A stretch of 64,000 nucleotides of DNA, taken from Capniomyces stellatus (taxonomy: Eukaryota; Kickxellomycota; Harpellomycetes; Harpellales; Legeriomycetaceae). This document shows, piece by piece, positions 1-11,325 of this stretch. The DNA lies in assembly GCA_001661515.1 (NCBI GenBank), contig LUVW01000017.1, positions 1-64,000 on the forward strand, in the 5' to 3' direction. Below the pieces are notes generated by a model. It saw nothing but the letters and a program-made list of their open reading frames with translations. It did no database searches and was not told the origin of the DNA. The stretch's first letter is position 1. Each line of letters opens with the position of its first letter. Position numbers and translations under genes: made by a program.

Positions 1-1000
1 GATGTGTTGGTGATTGTGGTGATTTGAGTTTCGACGGTGGTGGTCACAGTTGTTTCAGCCTCGGTGATTGTGGTTGTTGAAGTTTGAGTGATGGTATTGG
101 TGATCGTGATAGATGCCTCAGTCACGGTGTACTCTTGGATAGTTTCAGTGACTGTTGTGGTTGATGTGTTGGTGATTGTGGTGATTTGAGTTTCGACGGT
201 GGTGGTCACAGTTGTTTCAGCTTCGGTGATTGTGGTTGTTGAAGTTTGAGTGATGGTATTGGTGATTGTGGTGGATGCCTCAGTCACGGTATATTCCTGC
301 TCAGTTTCAGTGATCGTTGATGTGGATGTGTTGGTGATTGTGGTGATTTGAGTTTCGACGGTGGTGGTCACAGTTGTTTCAGCCTCGGTGATTGTGGTTG
401 TTGAAGTATGAGTGATGGTATTGGTGATTGTGGTGGATGCCTCAGTCACGGTGTACTCTTGGATAGTTTCAGTGACTGTTGTGGTTGATGTGTTGGTGAT
501 TGTGGTGATTTGAGTTTCGACGGTGGTGGTCACAGTTGTTTCAGCCTCGGTGATTGTGGTTGTTGAAGTTTGAGTGATGGTATTGGTGATCGTGATAGAT
601 GCCTCAGTCACGGTGTACTCTTGGATAGTTTCAGTGACTGTTGTGGTTGATGTGTTGGTGATTGTGGTGATTTGAGTTTCGACGGTGGTGGTCACAGTAG
701 TTGCGGCAACTGTGGATGTTGTTGTTTCAGTCTGAGTGTAAGTAAGGGTTTCAGTACTTGACGCCAGCACAATTGTATATTTTGTAACAGATTCTGTGAC
801 AGTTGTGGTTGATGTGTTGGTGATTGTAGTTGTATGAGTTTCAACAGTGGTGGTAACAGTTGTTTCGGCAATGGTAGAGGTAATCGTTTCAAAAAATGTG
901 TAAGTGGCTGTTTCGGTAGTTGAGGCTTCAGTTACTGTAAACACATACTCAGCTTCGGTGACTGTTACGATGCCAGTATTTGTAACTGTGGCGATTTGAG
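1..1000 (-). repeat. Tandem 162-bp (54-codon) repeat array
   Basis: The landmark gatgtgttggtgattgtggt recurs at 1, 163, 325, 487 and 649, and a diverged form at 811, so the period is exactly 162 bp. A further, more diverged unit continues to about 1000. Each unit encodes 54 residues, including the segments TVTETIQEYTVTEAS and TVETQITTITNTS. The period is a multiple of three, so unit gain or loss keeps the frame. The array continues past the left edge, so the copy number is a minimum. Confidence 0.95.
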
Positions 1001-1775
1001 TTTCGACAGTCTCTGTCACAGTTTGCCCTGCAATTGTGGTTGTGGATATCTCGGTGTGCGTGACAGTTTCTGTTGTTGACGCGTTTGTGGCTGTTACAAC
1101 CGACTCGGTTTCTGTCACTATTACTGTTGCCGTGCTTACATCGGTTACTTTTGATGTTACTGTTTCGGTTACTTCTTCCCCTTCTGTTATGGTTGTTACA
1201 ACCGTTACAGTATTAGCCTGCTGGGTATCAGTCAATGTAATTGTAGTATCCAGGTTTGTTGCAATGGTTACAGTGGTTACAGACCCGGTTTCTCCTGTTA
1301 CCGTTACTGTTGTGCTTGAAACTACTGTTTCGGTTGTAGTTTCAGTGTATGTACATCCTGCACTTGTATTAGTATCAGTAGTTTTTGTTTCTGTAGTGTT
1401 ACTACATACCGCACTTCCGTTTGCACATGTTGGTACGCACCTGGTTGTTATTCTGCTATTACATGTGACGGTTGGAATACAATCTTTGGTGATCTCATAA
1501 TTACAGGTTACTGTATACCCACAGTTCATTATGTTTGCTTCTGTGCATACACTGTTGGTGGTGGTTGGTACATGTATCAATGCAGATACATCAATATCTG
1601 GTTTTGGAAGTTTTATTAACACAGTCTCGTGGTTTGTCTCGGTTATTACTTTTGTTTCTAACTCGGTTACTTGGCTTACTCTTGTAAAACCTCTATTTAA
1701 CGGACTTCCTTGTATGCTATTCAATGAACCTAATCCTAGCAACAGCAATACTTGGCTGAACTTTACTAGTTTCAT
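1..1775 (-). CDS. Threonine-rich secreted repeat protein, copy 1 (3' end beyond window)
   Basis: The reverse strand is open from an ATG at 1775 to the left edge with no stop. The protein starts with a basic, then hydrophobic signal peptide (MKLVKFSQVLLLLGLGSLNS). A segment with about ten cysteines follows (roughly residues 80-130, with motifs such as CGYTVTC and CVPTCANGSAVC), then a very long Thr/Val/Glu-rich region made of tandem 54-residue repeats. It is a paralogue of the genes at 58093 and 62760. The middle part (about 1020-1350) is nearly identical to them at the DNA level, whereas the N-terminal part has diverged. Known: secreted Thr-rich repeat proteins of fungi are commonly adhesins or mucin-like wall proteins. 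Inference: this is a heavily O-glycosylated surface or secreted protein. The C-terminus is not visible, so a GPI signal cannot be judged. The role is unproven. Confidence 0.88.
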   Translation of the reverse strand, partial: MKLVKFSQVLLLLGLGSLNSIQGSPLNRGFTRVSQVTELETKVITETNHETVLIKLPKPDIDVSALIHVPTTTNSVCTEANIMNCGYTVTCNYEITKDCIPTVTCNSRITTRCVPTCANGSAVCSNTTETKTTDTNTSAGCTYTETTTETVVSSTTVTVTGETGSVTTVTIATNLDTTITLTDTQQANTVTVVTTITEGEEVTETVTSKVTDVSTATVIVTETESVVTATNASTTETVTHTEISTTTIAGQTVTETVETQIATVTNTGIVTVTEAEYVFTVTEASTTETATYTFFETITSTIAETTVTTTVETHTTTITNTSTTTVTESVTKYTIVLASSTETLTYTQTETTTSTVAATTVTTTVETQITTITNTSTTTVTETIQEYTVTEASITITNTITQTSTTTITEAETTVTTTVETQITTITNTSTTTVTETIQEYTVTEASTTITNTITHTSTTTITEAETTVTTTVETQITTITNTSTSTITETEQEYTVTEASTTITNTITQTSTTTITEAETTVTTTVETQITTITNTSTTTVTETIQEYTVTEASITITNTITQTSTTTITEAETTVTTTVETQITTITNT

Positions 1776-4179
1776 CTTTTTGATTGATTATTGTGAACGT
1801 TTGTTTATACCTGACTATTATTATTATTTCTTTGGAATACAACTAACTTTTTGTTTGTGATTTACTATTTTATTTTGTTAAAATGGACTTGGCCCAGTTT
1901 ATATTTATTTGTGAATTGCTTGAATGAATATTTTTACAAAGTTTTTTGTTCTACTTATTTTTGGCTGTTTGTATCTGTGATCGTACTCCTTTAATCACAT
2001 TTTATTGTCCCTTTTTAAATAAACTACGCGTTAAGTAAATTTACTTTTTCTTAGTTTGCTTACTTTTTCTCACTTTTGCTGTCTATTATTGTTTTAGACT
2101 TCTGCTCAGACATTGGTATTTACCATTATGTTTTGGAAATCAACATGCATTTGACTCGGTAATGTTTACTGGTATTACCATTTCTTCTGATATTCTGATC
2201 TTTAATTATTATGTGCGTTTGGATACTTTATTTTAAATTATCATCGCCATGTCTAGATATTCCGACTTATATTGCCTACGCATCATTAAGCTGATCATGA
2301 TTCGATTTTGGAGCGTTTTACCATTGTTTATGTCAATGCGTTTTGCCCATCTATACTTTACTTGTAATCACAAATATGTATTCAACACCATCACCTTTTC
2401 CAACTTTTCTTTGCTCACTTATATTACCTCAACTTGCTTTTTTTTCCTTTTTTTTATTGAAATCACTTGCCTTTTTTTCTGATTAGATACTTTATTTGTT
2501 TTATTGTATTAGTAATTCGGCTGAAAAGATTTTTCTCGAACATGTATTATCTCCTTACTAGATTTTTCAATCCAAGCAATCTATCATCGCATTGACTGTT
2601 GATTGTATACATTAACTTTATTTAACTTTGCTTTATTCGGTTTTATGTTTTTGGCTTCTAAACTAGACTTGGTTTTGCTCTCTCTAGCCGTTTCAAGCCA
2701 TTTTTTTATCTACTATTACTGTGTTTATTACAAACACGCTGTCGTTTATGATATTTCATAACCAGCATATGTGCTAATCTTGGTATCCAGACTACCAGTT
2801 ACTTTATTTTTCATTAATCTCGACCACCATAAATCAAGCCTTTTGGATTTTAGCAACTGAGTCACATTATGGGTTAGAGTTACTGAATGCCTGGGTAAAT
2901 CTTTGGTATCACGGTAACTATTATCAGGCTTTATAACAGTGATGGATAAGCAAACCGTTAGTGGGAAATTAGTATTGTGTTTCTAAATTATACATGGCAC
3001 TTGTATTTCATTGTTTTGATCAGTCAATCATTGCGCTTGGTTCTTACTTGAGATTATATAACGCACATACTACATGGTTTCAAGATAACCCAAAGCAATA
3101 TAGTAATATTAACCTTAACTGACAATCGTATTGATTAACCAATGATTTAAAGTTAACAAAATCAATGCTCAAGCTCTCAAAACAAAGCGGTTGATGATAT
3201 ACATAATGATTGCTCGTTAAATCATTTGACTGTCAGCATTGCGTTTATTAAACAATTCGAATTAATGAATAGTTGTGTTTTTGATCTTAATTGAATGTTA
3301 AGCCTCGAAAGTCAAGTTGCTACCATTTAAATCACTGGATATATCCTTGACTACTTATTGTCCTTCATAAATTACACAACCAATGCAAACCTACCATTCT
3401 TAAAACACGCTTGAAAAGTATAAAATATATATATACTTGGCAAGTTTAATTGATATTCCGCCAATACACTTAGTGGTAAGTGGCATATCTTGTTAAACTA
3501 GAAACTGGCAGCCTTTTGACGTCCTCTAGTTCTGTTCGTCCTGTCGATAATCGCTTTTTTTTTATCACTTTGATTGCCTATTTCTCTGCCCTTGTTCTAG
3601 TTAATCAATTTGCACTAGCCAAATTGTGATTTATACTAATTCTTCACAATTTTACTATAAAGCAGGATATATGTTTAGTATAGGCACGCCTTCTCCATGA
3701 TGGTTTGTCAATTCAAAGTGCCGTACCCACTATATTTTGTATACTCTAAAGTCAATAAGTTGTATTTACCAAACACCGCACTTACGTGTACACATTTGCT
3801 ACTACCAACAATTATAACCGAACTAATTAGTTTGATTTTTTTATTGATATTAAAGAAAACTAACTGATTAGTGTTTATTCCATCAGACTTACTTGAATTT
3901 GTTATTTACAAGGAGTAAAAAACATATATTGAAACACCATATACTGATCGCTATATTAGATTCAAACAATGAAAAGATCTCTAGTTTTCTGTTAATTGAG
4001 AAATCATACTTGTGCTTCCTCTAACATACCTTTTTTGATTGGTGTAGTAACAAAAGCACCCATATATCTGTCTAGTATTTTCCTTTAGAACATCTATACT
4101 CTTGACCAACTTTGTTAATTTTTAAGCAATGTTATTTGGATCCCATCGGAAACTCGAATATGTAACTCATCAGATCTAA
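1776..4179. other. Intergenic, AT-rich
   Basis: No convincing gene is seen. Open frames here are short, hydrophobic products of T-rich DNA without splice-consistent extensions. The stretch holds the 5' flank of the Thr-rich gene and one tail-only LINE insertion near 2429-2479. I found no tRNA-like structure. Confidence 0.6.
2429..2479 (-). mobile_element. Tail-only LINE-like insertion with target-site duplication
   Basis: T8 followed by ATTGAAA lies between two imperfect direct repeats, tcaacttgctttttttt (2429-2445) and tcacttgcctttttttc (2463-2479). Read on the minus strand the insert is TTTCAATAAAAAAAA, which resembles the 3' terminus of the LINE remnant ending at about 6196. The flanks are T-rich, which makes part of the match less informative. 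Confidence 0.5.
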
Positions 4180-4395
4180 GGGCATATTATAAATATGGGT
4201 CAATTCTAATAAAGCTGATGTTCTTCCTTCACTGCACCGATTCCTCAAGGTAAAATAATCAGTTCAGGAAACAAGATCCCCCCCCCCTTCCGCCCATTTC
4301 AGAAATTGCCAATGGAAAATTACAAACTCAATTAATCAGGCTTATAACCAATGTATCAACTGTGAGTCTTCAAAAAAGCTCGATCTATAAAAATA
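4180..4395 (-). repeat. Dispersed ~200-bp repeat, copy R1 (inverted)
   Basis: The reverse complement contains gttgatacattggttataag, a block reading tgtaattttcca, then a G-rich run and cttgtttcctgaac. The same order of blocks occurs at 29009-29210 and 56743-56955. The G-run here is a C10 homopolymer on the plus strand (about 4269-4278). No coding capacity is seen. It could be a MITE, a SINE or a solo LTR fragment. Confidence 0.7.
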
Positions 4396-5392
4396 AATTG
4401 ACCTATATAGTCTCCAGGCTCGAATAACTAACAAATCACCACACTTGCCTTTAACGCCAATGCCACTGTAAATATACTGCTGATTACATTGAATTTTTTG
4501 CTTTTACCTCAATCATATTTACTGAGTTTGCCATTTTTTAAAGCGCTTGCTTTTTATTTCTGAAAAGTCACAAAATTTGGCAATTAACTTTAAACCGAGA
4601 TTATATGTCTATTTTGTTTCCAGAGTTATTCCTCGGCTTAATTTATAAATCGCCTTTTATAGCAAACAGGCATTACTGACATCAAACCGCCTACCTACTG
4701 GGTAAAGCCTAACATTAATTAGATTCCAACTCGAATCTCATATTTGACTTTACACTACTTGTGCGTATTGTGATTTTGTTCAGCATACATAATAGCTTGC
4801 CAATCACACTTTTCTCCATCAAACATGCTAATGTTACGTTTGATGTCGCCATGTTTGTGTGAGTTGTGCTCTACGAGTGTTGGTAGGTTGACCCTGTGAT
4901 GCAGGCTTCTATGCTGTTTGTGAATATGACAGCTTTAAACTGCATAAAAACCTAGTTGTGACAAAGTAAAAGGGTGTTGGCCTTTAGAGGTGTATTTCTG
5001 GCTATTCTTGTGAGGAATCCGTTTTGTTTTCTAATCTATAAAGTTATTTTTTACTTTCTAGCTGTTTACTTTTACTAAAAAAAATTAAAAAAAAAACTAA
5101 AAAAAAGCAGCAATGAATACAAAAGAACAAAACAAAACAGTAAGTTTTACAGCAGGGTGCATTTCGAAATGTAATGAAAATAAAATATAAATCATTAGTA
5201 ACGTATTGGACAACACAACAAAAATTCAGGACCAGTAGGGCAGCTAAAGTACATACCACCTAACAATGGGAGAAAAAATATATAAAATCGAGATTAAAAT
5301 GAGGAATTAGACAAGGTCGAAAAAAACAAACCTGCTAGAAAATCGTACCTAACATACAACCAACTGCTGCCTGTGGGCGACAGCATAAAAAG
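4396..5392. other. Intergenic
   Basis: I see no gene. The stretch ends in A-rich tracts (about 5080-5105) shortly before the decayed LINE. Confidence 0.55.
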
Positions 5393-5468
5393 CTACACTC
5401 GCAGGAAGGGTAGGATATTCAAGATTATCAAAGACAGAGGAGTGATAAACAGGGTGGGGAAATGAAGC

Positions 5469-6200
5469 ATGTTAGATGACATAGAAGTGTGCGAGATTAA
5501 CTGGAAACATAACTTTAGAACAGGTGTAACACCCAAAATAAGATCATACTTGTGGTTACTCTTTAATGGAGCAATAAGAACACCAGCGACAATGAGAGTA
5601 TACTTGGATCCAGACACGATTAGGTGTCCATTTTGTGATTTTGAAGTCGAAGACCTATACCATCGATTTTATGGCTGTACCTTAATCCAGAAATATTGGA
5701 ATATAATAAGAGACTTTATAGCAGGAATACAAATGGGAAACAAAAGTAATATAATGAAATTTACAAAAGAGGATATTGCGCCAGAATTGGATTTTTTAAA
5801 AGAAACAATCCCTCAAAACATGATTTTGTTAGCTCTGACAACTTGAGAAATTGGTAAATCAGTAACGAGGAAAAAACTTGTCGAATGTAAACTTGGGCGA
5901 AAGAGTGGCTCTATTCAATCGTTGAAAAGCAAGTTTAAAAAAATCCGACAATTCGAGAAATACCAGTGAAAAACAGAAATTTGTTTACAAAGAATATATA
6001 CATTGGTCAAAACCAAATGTCAGTTGGTATGTTTTTGAGGCAGGAGAACCTAGCAAAGATAAAATAATATTTTGACCAACAGACCTCTAAATCCAAAGGA
6101 GAATTAACTCTAATTAGATAGACAATGTTTCGCTATAGTAACATTCACAAGTTTTCACATTTATTAACGTTCACATCAATAAATTTCAATAAAAAAGACG
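5469..6200 (+). pseudogene. Decayed non-LTR retrotransposon 3' end (zf-RVT domain plus 3' terminus)
   Basis: The frame at 5469-5846 encodes about 125 residues of the zinc-binding region found C-terminal to reverse transcriptase in LINEs. A tryptophan followed by a helical stretch precedes the knuckle CPFCDFEVEDLYHRFYGC, which supplies the Cys-Cys-His-Cys pattern, then a conserved aromatic (KYW). A stop at about 5846 and apparent shifts interrupt the downstream homology-like sequence (GRKSGSIQSLKSKFKK in another frame). The 3' end reads aaatttcaataaaaaa at about 6181-6196, with an A tail. No upstream reverse transcriptase or endonuclease domain is present, so the copy is 5'-truncated and inactive. 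Family recognition rests on the knuckle spacing. The exact clade is unknown. Confidence 0.75.
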
Positions 6201-6866
6201 GCGGGTAATATCAGTAACAAAAAAGTTAACTGCTGTAAATAAAACGGCGTGAAATCAAAGTAAAATTTCAAAAAAAACAAAACAAGCCTGTGAGCCAATA
6301 GCCAAAGCTAGTTGATGCTCTTTCACATTTTCTGGTGTTGGTTGGTATTAAACTGTTCAGTGGTCGATCCATGGGTTTGTTTGTTTTATTATTAGAGTGA
6401 TTCATAATTTTGAGTAAAACTTCAATCAACTGGTAAAAAAAATATAAAAAAAAGTACAGTCAACCAAAGTACAAGAACCAAAAATGAACTGGGCGGACTT
6501 ATAGAACAATCCAGAAAGTAGTGGAGGGCTCATAAAAACAATTATAAAAGCCTGCCTCGCTTTTTAACGTTAATAGTTTACTTTCTCTACAATTATAAAT
6601 ATCGAGGAAAAAAAAAACAAGCAAACAAACAAACATACAACTCAATCTTCTGGCTGGGCTTTAAACCTTGTTAGCATTCTCTCTCACAAGTTTATAGTTG
6701 GCCTGTAGCACAGAACGTTAAATCTAATCTCTGGCATTGTGTATTATATTCCAACATAGTACGGTATCAGCTTTGAAAGATAAGGTCATTAAAGTAGCAA
6801 TTAAACAGTTGATTACTGGTTGTTTTTTTTGTGAAAGTGTTTGGTGGCTTGGTATATCGAAAATAA
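6201..6866. other. Intergenic, GUP1 upstream region
   Basis: No gene is seen. A-rich tracts near 6601-6640 precede the GUP1 start. Confidence 0.55.
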
Positions 6867-9186
6867 ATGGATACCATAGAACAAAAAAATCTAATTGAGC
6901 AAAAAGGATCATCGTTACATGACAATAGCGATATAGAAAATAAAGTTGATAAGTCTCCGGTAAAAATAGACGTAGAAGAAATGGAAGGTAAAATAGCGAA
7001 GATTAAAAGCGAAAGGCTGCTTCCGGGCTTTACGTTTAGAAGAGCCAAAAAGATGGAAAAGCCAAAACCTTCGAGGATGCATACACTTGAAATGAGGTTT
7101 TATATGTTTCTGACTGTTACGGTGTTTAGCTATATGCTATACAAGACGATCAAAATATCCTCACGTAAGTCCGTGTATGCTGAATGAAACTAATTTGTAA
7201 ATAATCGGCGTTTGAATTACAAGGGCATTGAATGTGTTGAACAAAGTATTTACTGATTTAATAGCTGGAAACGAGTCTTACGAGATGATTAGACACAAGT
7301 TATCAAAAGGATATTTGTTTGGGAGAGAAATGGTAAGTACATTTGAAAGTAGAGATGAGAGTGTGGTACGGTTCATCAAAAGTAAAATAAGATGTTCATT
7401 TTATATTACTGAAATTGTAAATGTGGTGAATGTGGAAAATAGGATTTGAGTGATGGGCAATGGTACGTGTTTAGAAGTTCGGCATTGACGCTGACAGGGG
7501 TGATGAGCATATACGTGCTGCTGAATAGTATATGGAAGAAACAACTTGTGGGCATGTTTGGGAACGTGATAAGCAAATATATAGGCGGAGGGATTGGTTC
7601 GATTTACCTATCGTTGTTGTATTCGATTATGTTTATAATATTTGCAAATGGATTTTCGGGGATATTCGTGCTTGTTGAAATATATGCGAATTACAAGATA
7701 GCAAAGCTGGTGGCGGGGAAAAGGTACGGACCAGCAGTAATGTGGACGTACAATATAGTGGTGTTGTTGATGAATGAGCGCAATAGCGGATATTCGTTTG
7801 GAAAGCTTAGCAAGAGCTTAGAGTGGATGGACCGCCATCGAGGGCTTAATCGGAGGTGGGACATAACGTTTAATATCACGATGCTTAGAATGATGTCGTT
7901 TAATATGGACTATCACTGGAAAAGACTGCAGACTGAGATTTTAGGTTCACCAAAGGTAAAATTTTGATGTACATGTGTGTAAATTCATTATTTGTCGCAG
8001 TGGGAGAAATCTACTGTTTAAGGTTTTAACAAAAAAAAATGATGGTTTTTTTTTTTTTGGTTTACTTTATTTTGTTTTGTAATTTATTTGTTGTTTTAGA
8101 TGGTTGAATTGTCTATGAAATGTGATTCTGATACTGAGAGGGTCGAGCATTCGCGACTTGAAGAAGAATACAACTTTGTCAACTACTGTGGATACCTACT
8201 TTACGTTCCGTTGTATCTGGCAGGACCAATCATCACATTCAATGATTTTATATCGCAGCTGAAATACCCAACAAAAACGATTTCAAATAAACAAGTGATA
8301 AGTTATGGGCTCCGGCTTGTATTCGCTTTTTTCTTGTTGGAAGCGCTGTTGAGTCTGGTGTACCCCGTTGCAATCAGCTCAGTCAAAGTATTTGACCATC
8401 TATCACCGTTAGAAATTAGTTTGATTGGCTACTTCTACCTCAAGTTTATTTGGCTTAAACTCATGCTGATATGGCGGTTTTCCAGGTTCTGGTCGATAGC
8501 AGACAACATTAACGTGACTGAAAATATGACGCGCTGCATGACCAACAACTACTCGCTTCAGAACTTTTGGAGAGACTGGCACTGCTCCTACAACAAGTGG
8601 CTTGTAAGATACCTGTACATCCCACTGGGCGGTAAAAGTCTTAGTCCTTACAACTTGTTTGTTGTTTTTACCTTTGTTGCCATGTGGCATGATTTGACCC
8701 TCAGGCTGTTGGCCTGGGCTTGGATCATTGTTTTGTTGTTTATTCCCGAGGGAATTGCCCGGTGGTTTTTCAACCGACCAAAAGTAAGTCTCAGGAATAT
8801 TTTACCTATATGTGTGTTTATCGGCCCTCAACCCACACATGTATTTCCCCCACCCCAATAACTCGGCTGGGTGAGTCTCCTTTAACAATTGTCTAACTAA
8901 ATGTACCCTATAGTATAACAAAAAGCCCTATTTCCGTTTTCTTGTTGCGATTGGCGGCTCCTTCAATATGTTTACTATGGTTATCGCAAACCTTGTTGGT
9001 TTCGCCGTAGGTGTTGATGGAACCGGAATGATGCTCAACCGAATCTTTTCCAAAGAAGGCATCACCTTTGTTCTCACCACATACTTCCTCCTCACTCTCT
9101 TGGTTCTTGAGTTGCAAGAATACCGTGAACATGAAAATAGAAAATTGTACTCTGAATACTTGAAATCGTCTAAACCCACCAACTAA
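6867..9186 (+). CDS. GUP1: GUP1-like membrane-bound O-acyltransferase (MBOAT)
   Basis: Five exons fit phase and motifs: 6867-7164, 7265-7332, 7443-7955, 8100-8783 and 8914-9186, giving 611 residues (yeast Gup1 has 560). The cytosolic N-terminus is polar. The motif KGYLFGREM followed by SDGQWYVFR matches the Gup1 signature, and many membrane helices follow. The MBOAT core holds YLAGPIITFNDF, NFWRDWHCSYNKW (His about 454) and the catalytic-type histidine in AMWHDLTL (about 490). The C-terminus ends with ANLVGFAVGVDGTGM. Known: Gup1 is an ER acyltransferase that puts a long (C26) chain on the lipid of GPI anchors and affects glycerol uptake and wall integrity. Intron 1 has an alternative, weaker acceptor at 7223; the chosen one (after taatag) gives the best alignment. 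It is convergent with the MMTAG2-like gene, 206 bp apart. Confidence 0.93.
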
Positions 9187-9392
9187 TCTATATACGTTCT
9201 TCCTTGATACTCTTATTCTTTCTCTTTCTCTTAATATCAATATAAACTGTTTACTTTTTCTTTATTACCAATAATAAAACATATTATCTTTACTACTATG
9301 TACCTATTCAATGTCTATATAACTATTTATAAATCGATTGGTTGAAAACTGTCACTATGTTTACAGCAGCTCCGTTGCTTCTACTAGCAGCT

Positions 9393-10493
9393 CTACCTTT
9401 TAACCCTTTCCCTGCTTTTGTCCCGATTTCTATTCTCTTTACTCCTACTCCTCCCACTCCTCCGATCCCTAACATCTCTACTTTTACCCCTATGTCTTTG
9501 TTCTCTAGCGTCTCTACTTGTATCTCTATGCCTTCGATCCCTAAAATCCCTACTCCTGCTCCTATGTCTTCGTTCTCTAGCGTCTCTACTTGTATCCCTA
9601 TGTCTTCCATCTCTGGCTTCTCTACTCCTACTCCTGCTCCTGCTAATATTATCCCGATCTATACTATCCCTGCTCCTATACTCCCTACTATTGGATATTC
9701 TTGTTCTTTTTCTACTTTTCTTTTTATTAACAGAATCATCTCCATATTTAATATGTTTCTCGCCTCCATCGTCTCTCCTACTTCTCTTTGCTCTGATATT
9801 TGACTTTGTTTGGTGGCTACCTGGGCTTTGTCCTTTTCTCTGTTCCCCTGAAGTTCCTTGAAAAGCGGCTTTGTCCACATTACTTGGACGCACACTTCCT
9901 GAGCCTCTACATTATGCATATAATCGTTGCTGTGGTAAATTTAAATCACTTATTTATGTAATGATAAACATCTCAACTAATTAGCATATATAGATTACCC
10001 TCTATACTCCATGTCTTTGGTATGCTTCGCTGTTTTATTGGTATATCCCCCAAGCTCCAAATTCCCATTCTCTGTTACAGATTCTCTGGTAATCTGCGAG
10101 CCTTCAACCCCCAAGCTTTGACTTTCGCTCTGCCTTTTACTGAACGCACCTGTTGTTTTTCCGCCGCCCAATGCTATCGCCAGAGCCTCAGCCTCTATTT
10201 CTTTTATACGACGTATCTCCTCGCTATTGTCTTTGCTAGAATCACTATCTCTGATATCTGTCGCCGATTTATTTTTTCCTCTTGCGTACCAAAACAAATC
10301 TTTTCCACTTTGCCATCTTCCTACTGGCGCCATTGCGGAATTCCCAAGATATGTCTCGCGATGCTTGTCTTCCTTTACGCTTTCCCAAGAAAACTTTACC
10401 CTTTCTGTAAAAATTTCATAAACACGCAATTTTTTATATCCAAGTTTTATGCTGCATACTTTTACTTTTTCTTCATACTTTTGAGCCCCTCAT
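9393..10493 (-). CDS. MMTAG2: MMTAG2-like protein with arginine/serine-rich tail
   Basis: Three exons are read on the minus strand: 10493-10479 (15 nt, MRGSK), 10393-9999 and 9906-9393, totalling 307 residues. Exon 2 carries the family core: FSWESVKEDKHRE, YLGNSAMAPVGRW, then a DLFWYARGK block and EEIRRIKEIEAEALAIALGG. Known: this domain (multiple myeloma tumour-associated protein 2) is conserved from animals to filamentous and early fungi; it is nuclear and not well understood. Exon 3 encodes an RS-type tail with repeats of SRDARERRHR-like units, typical of proteins linked to splicing. The tiny first exon is inferred: it supplies an Arg-Gly start expected before FSW and keeps phase, but its acceptor (gtaaag) has no pyrimidine tract. 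An alternative start inside exon 2 cannot be excluded. Exons 2 and 3 are firm. Confidence 0.82.
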
Positions 10494-11278
10494 TATTAAA
10501 TATTTAGATCCTGCTTTACACTAATTAAGAATCCACAACTTAAAGCTTACCCGAATCATTGCCGCTCATTTCTATATTATTACTGTCTACGTGAGTGCAC
10601 CTTGTTTTTTTGCCTTTTGATGTTTTCAATACAGCTAAATACCCGATTTTTCAAATTTAGAAAACATATAACCAAGATTTAATCATCTAACCATCGGTAA
10701 TTACCCTACTATTAATTTTGATTTTTATTAACCATTTGTGTCGCGTTTACAAAAATATAACATTAATTATCTTGTATTGTTTTGTATTGCATTTGTCAAT
10801 TACATTTTTTTTTCGATACAGCCAAGCTAAACCAAATCAAAATTTCCCTTTTTTATCCTGCTTTACTTGATTCCAATTTAATGTCTCATTGACTTGCAAA
10901 CCTTTTCGTATTACCAAAGTAACCTGCCAACCTTGTAAAAAAAGAAAACACAACGGGAAGACTCGAGAGCGCAATACTATTTCTTTAAGTAAATTTTACC
11001 AGCACTTTGGATAAATAAATATATAAACTAAATGGCCCACTTGCCTTTTTTTGTTTTATTTGCTTTTAAACCAGGGCAGGTTCCATGAAAATATACCAAG
11101 AATACAACAATCAAACAGGGACTAGCTCAAGAGTATTATGGCTCCAAAATATCTGCTGTTTAGAAGGGCGTGGTAGTTGAGTTTGGCTGTGTGTGGTAGC
11201 CTTTTAAGCACTAGCACCACCCTCACCATTGCCTTTGCCAACACAGCCATCATCACCAATACATGGACTCGACTAGCA

Positions 11279-11325
11279 GCTTATGTTTGCTTTTTTTTTC
11301 ATTGAAAGGCTATGTTTGCTTTTAT
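11279..11325 (-). mobile_element. Tail-only LINE-like insertion with target-site duplication
   Basis: The direct repeats gcttatgtttgctttt (11279-11294) and gctatgtttgctttta (11309-11324) flank an insert ending CATTGAAA. Thirteen bases (tatgtttgctttt) match exactly. The minus strand reads TTTCAATGAAAAA, a one-base variant of the LINE tail. Confidence 0.6.

Noticed and set aside
1..1000. CRISPR-like regular repeat spacing
   Set aside because: The 162-bp units are contiguous, coding and in frame, with no unique spacers; the window is eukaryotic.
1036..1500. Long plus-strand Val/Ser-rich frame
   Set aside because: It is the antisense shadow of the Thr-rich gene; the same shadow recurs antisense to copies 2 and 3.
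9342..9803. Plus-strand Ser/Pro/Thr-rich and Leu-rich frames
   Set aside because: Antisense of the RS repeats of the MMTAG2-like protein.
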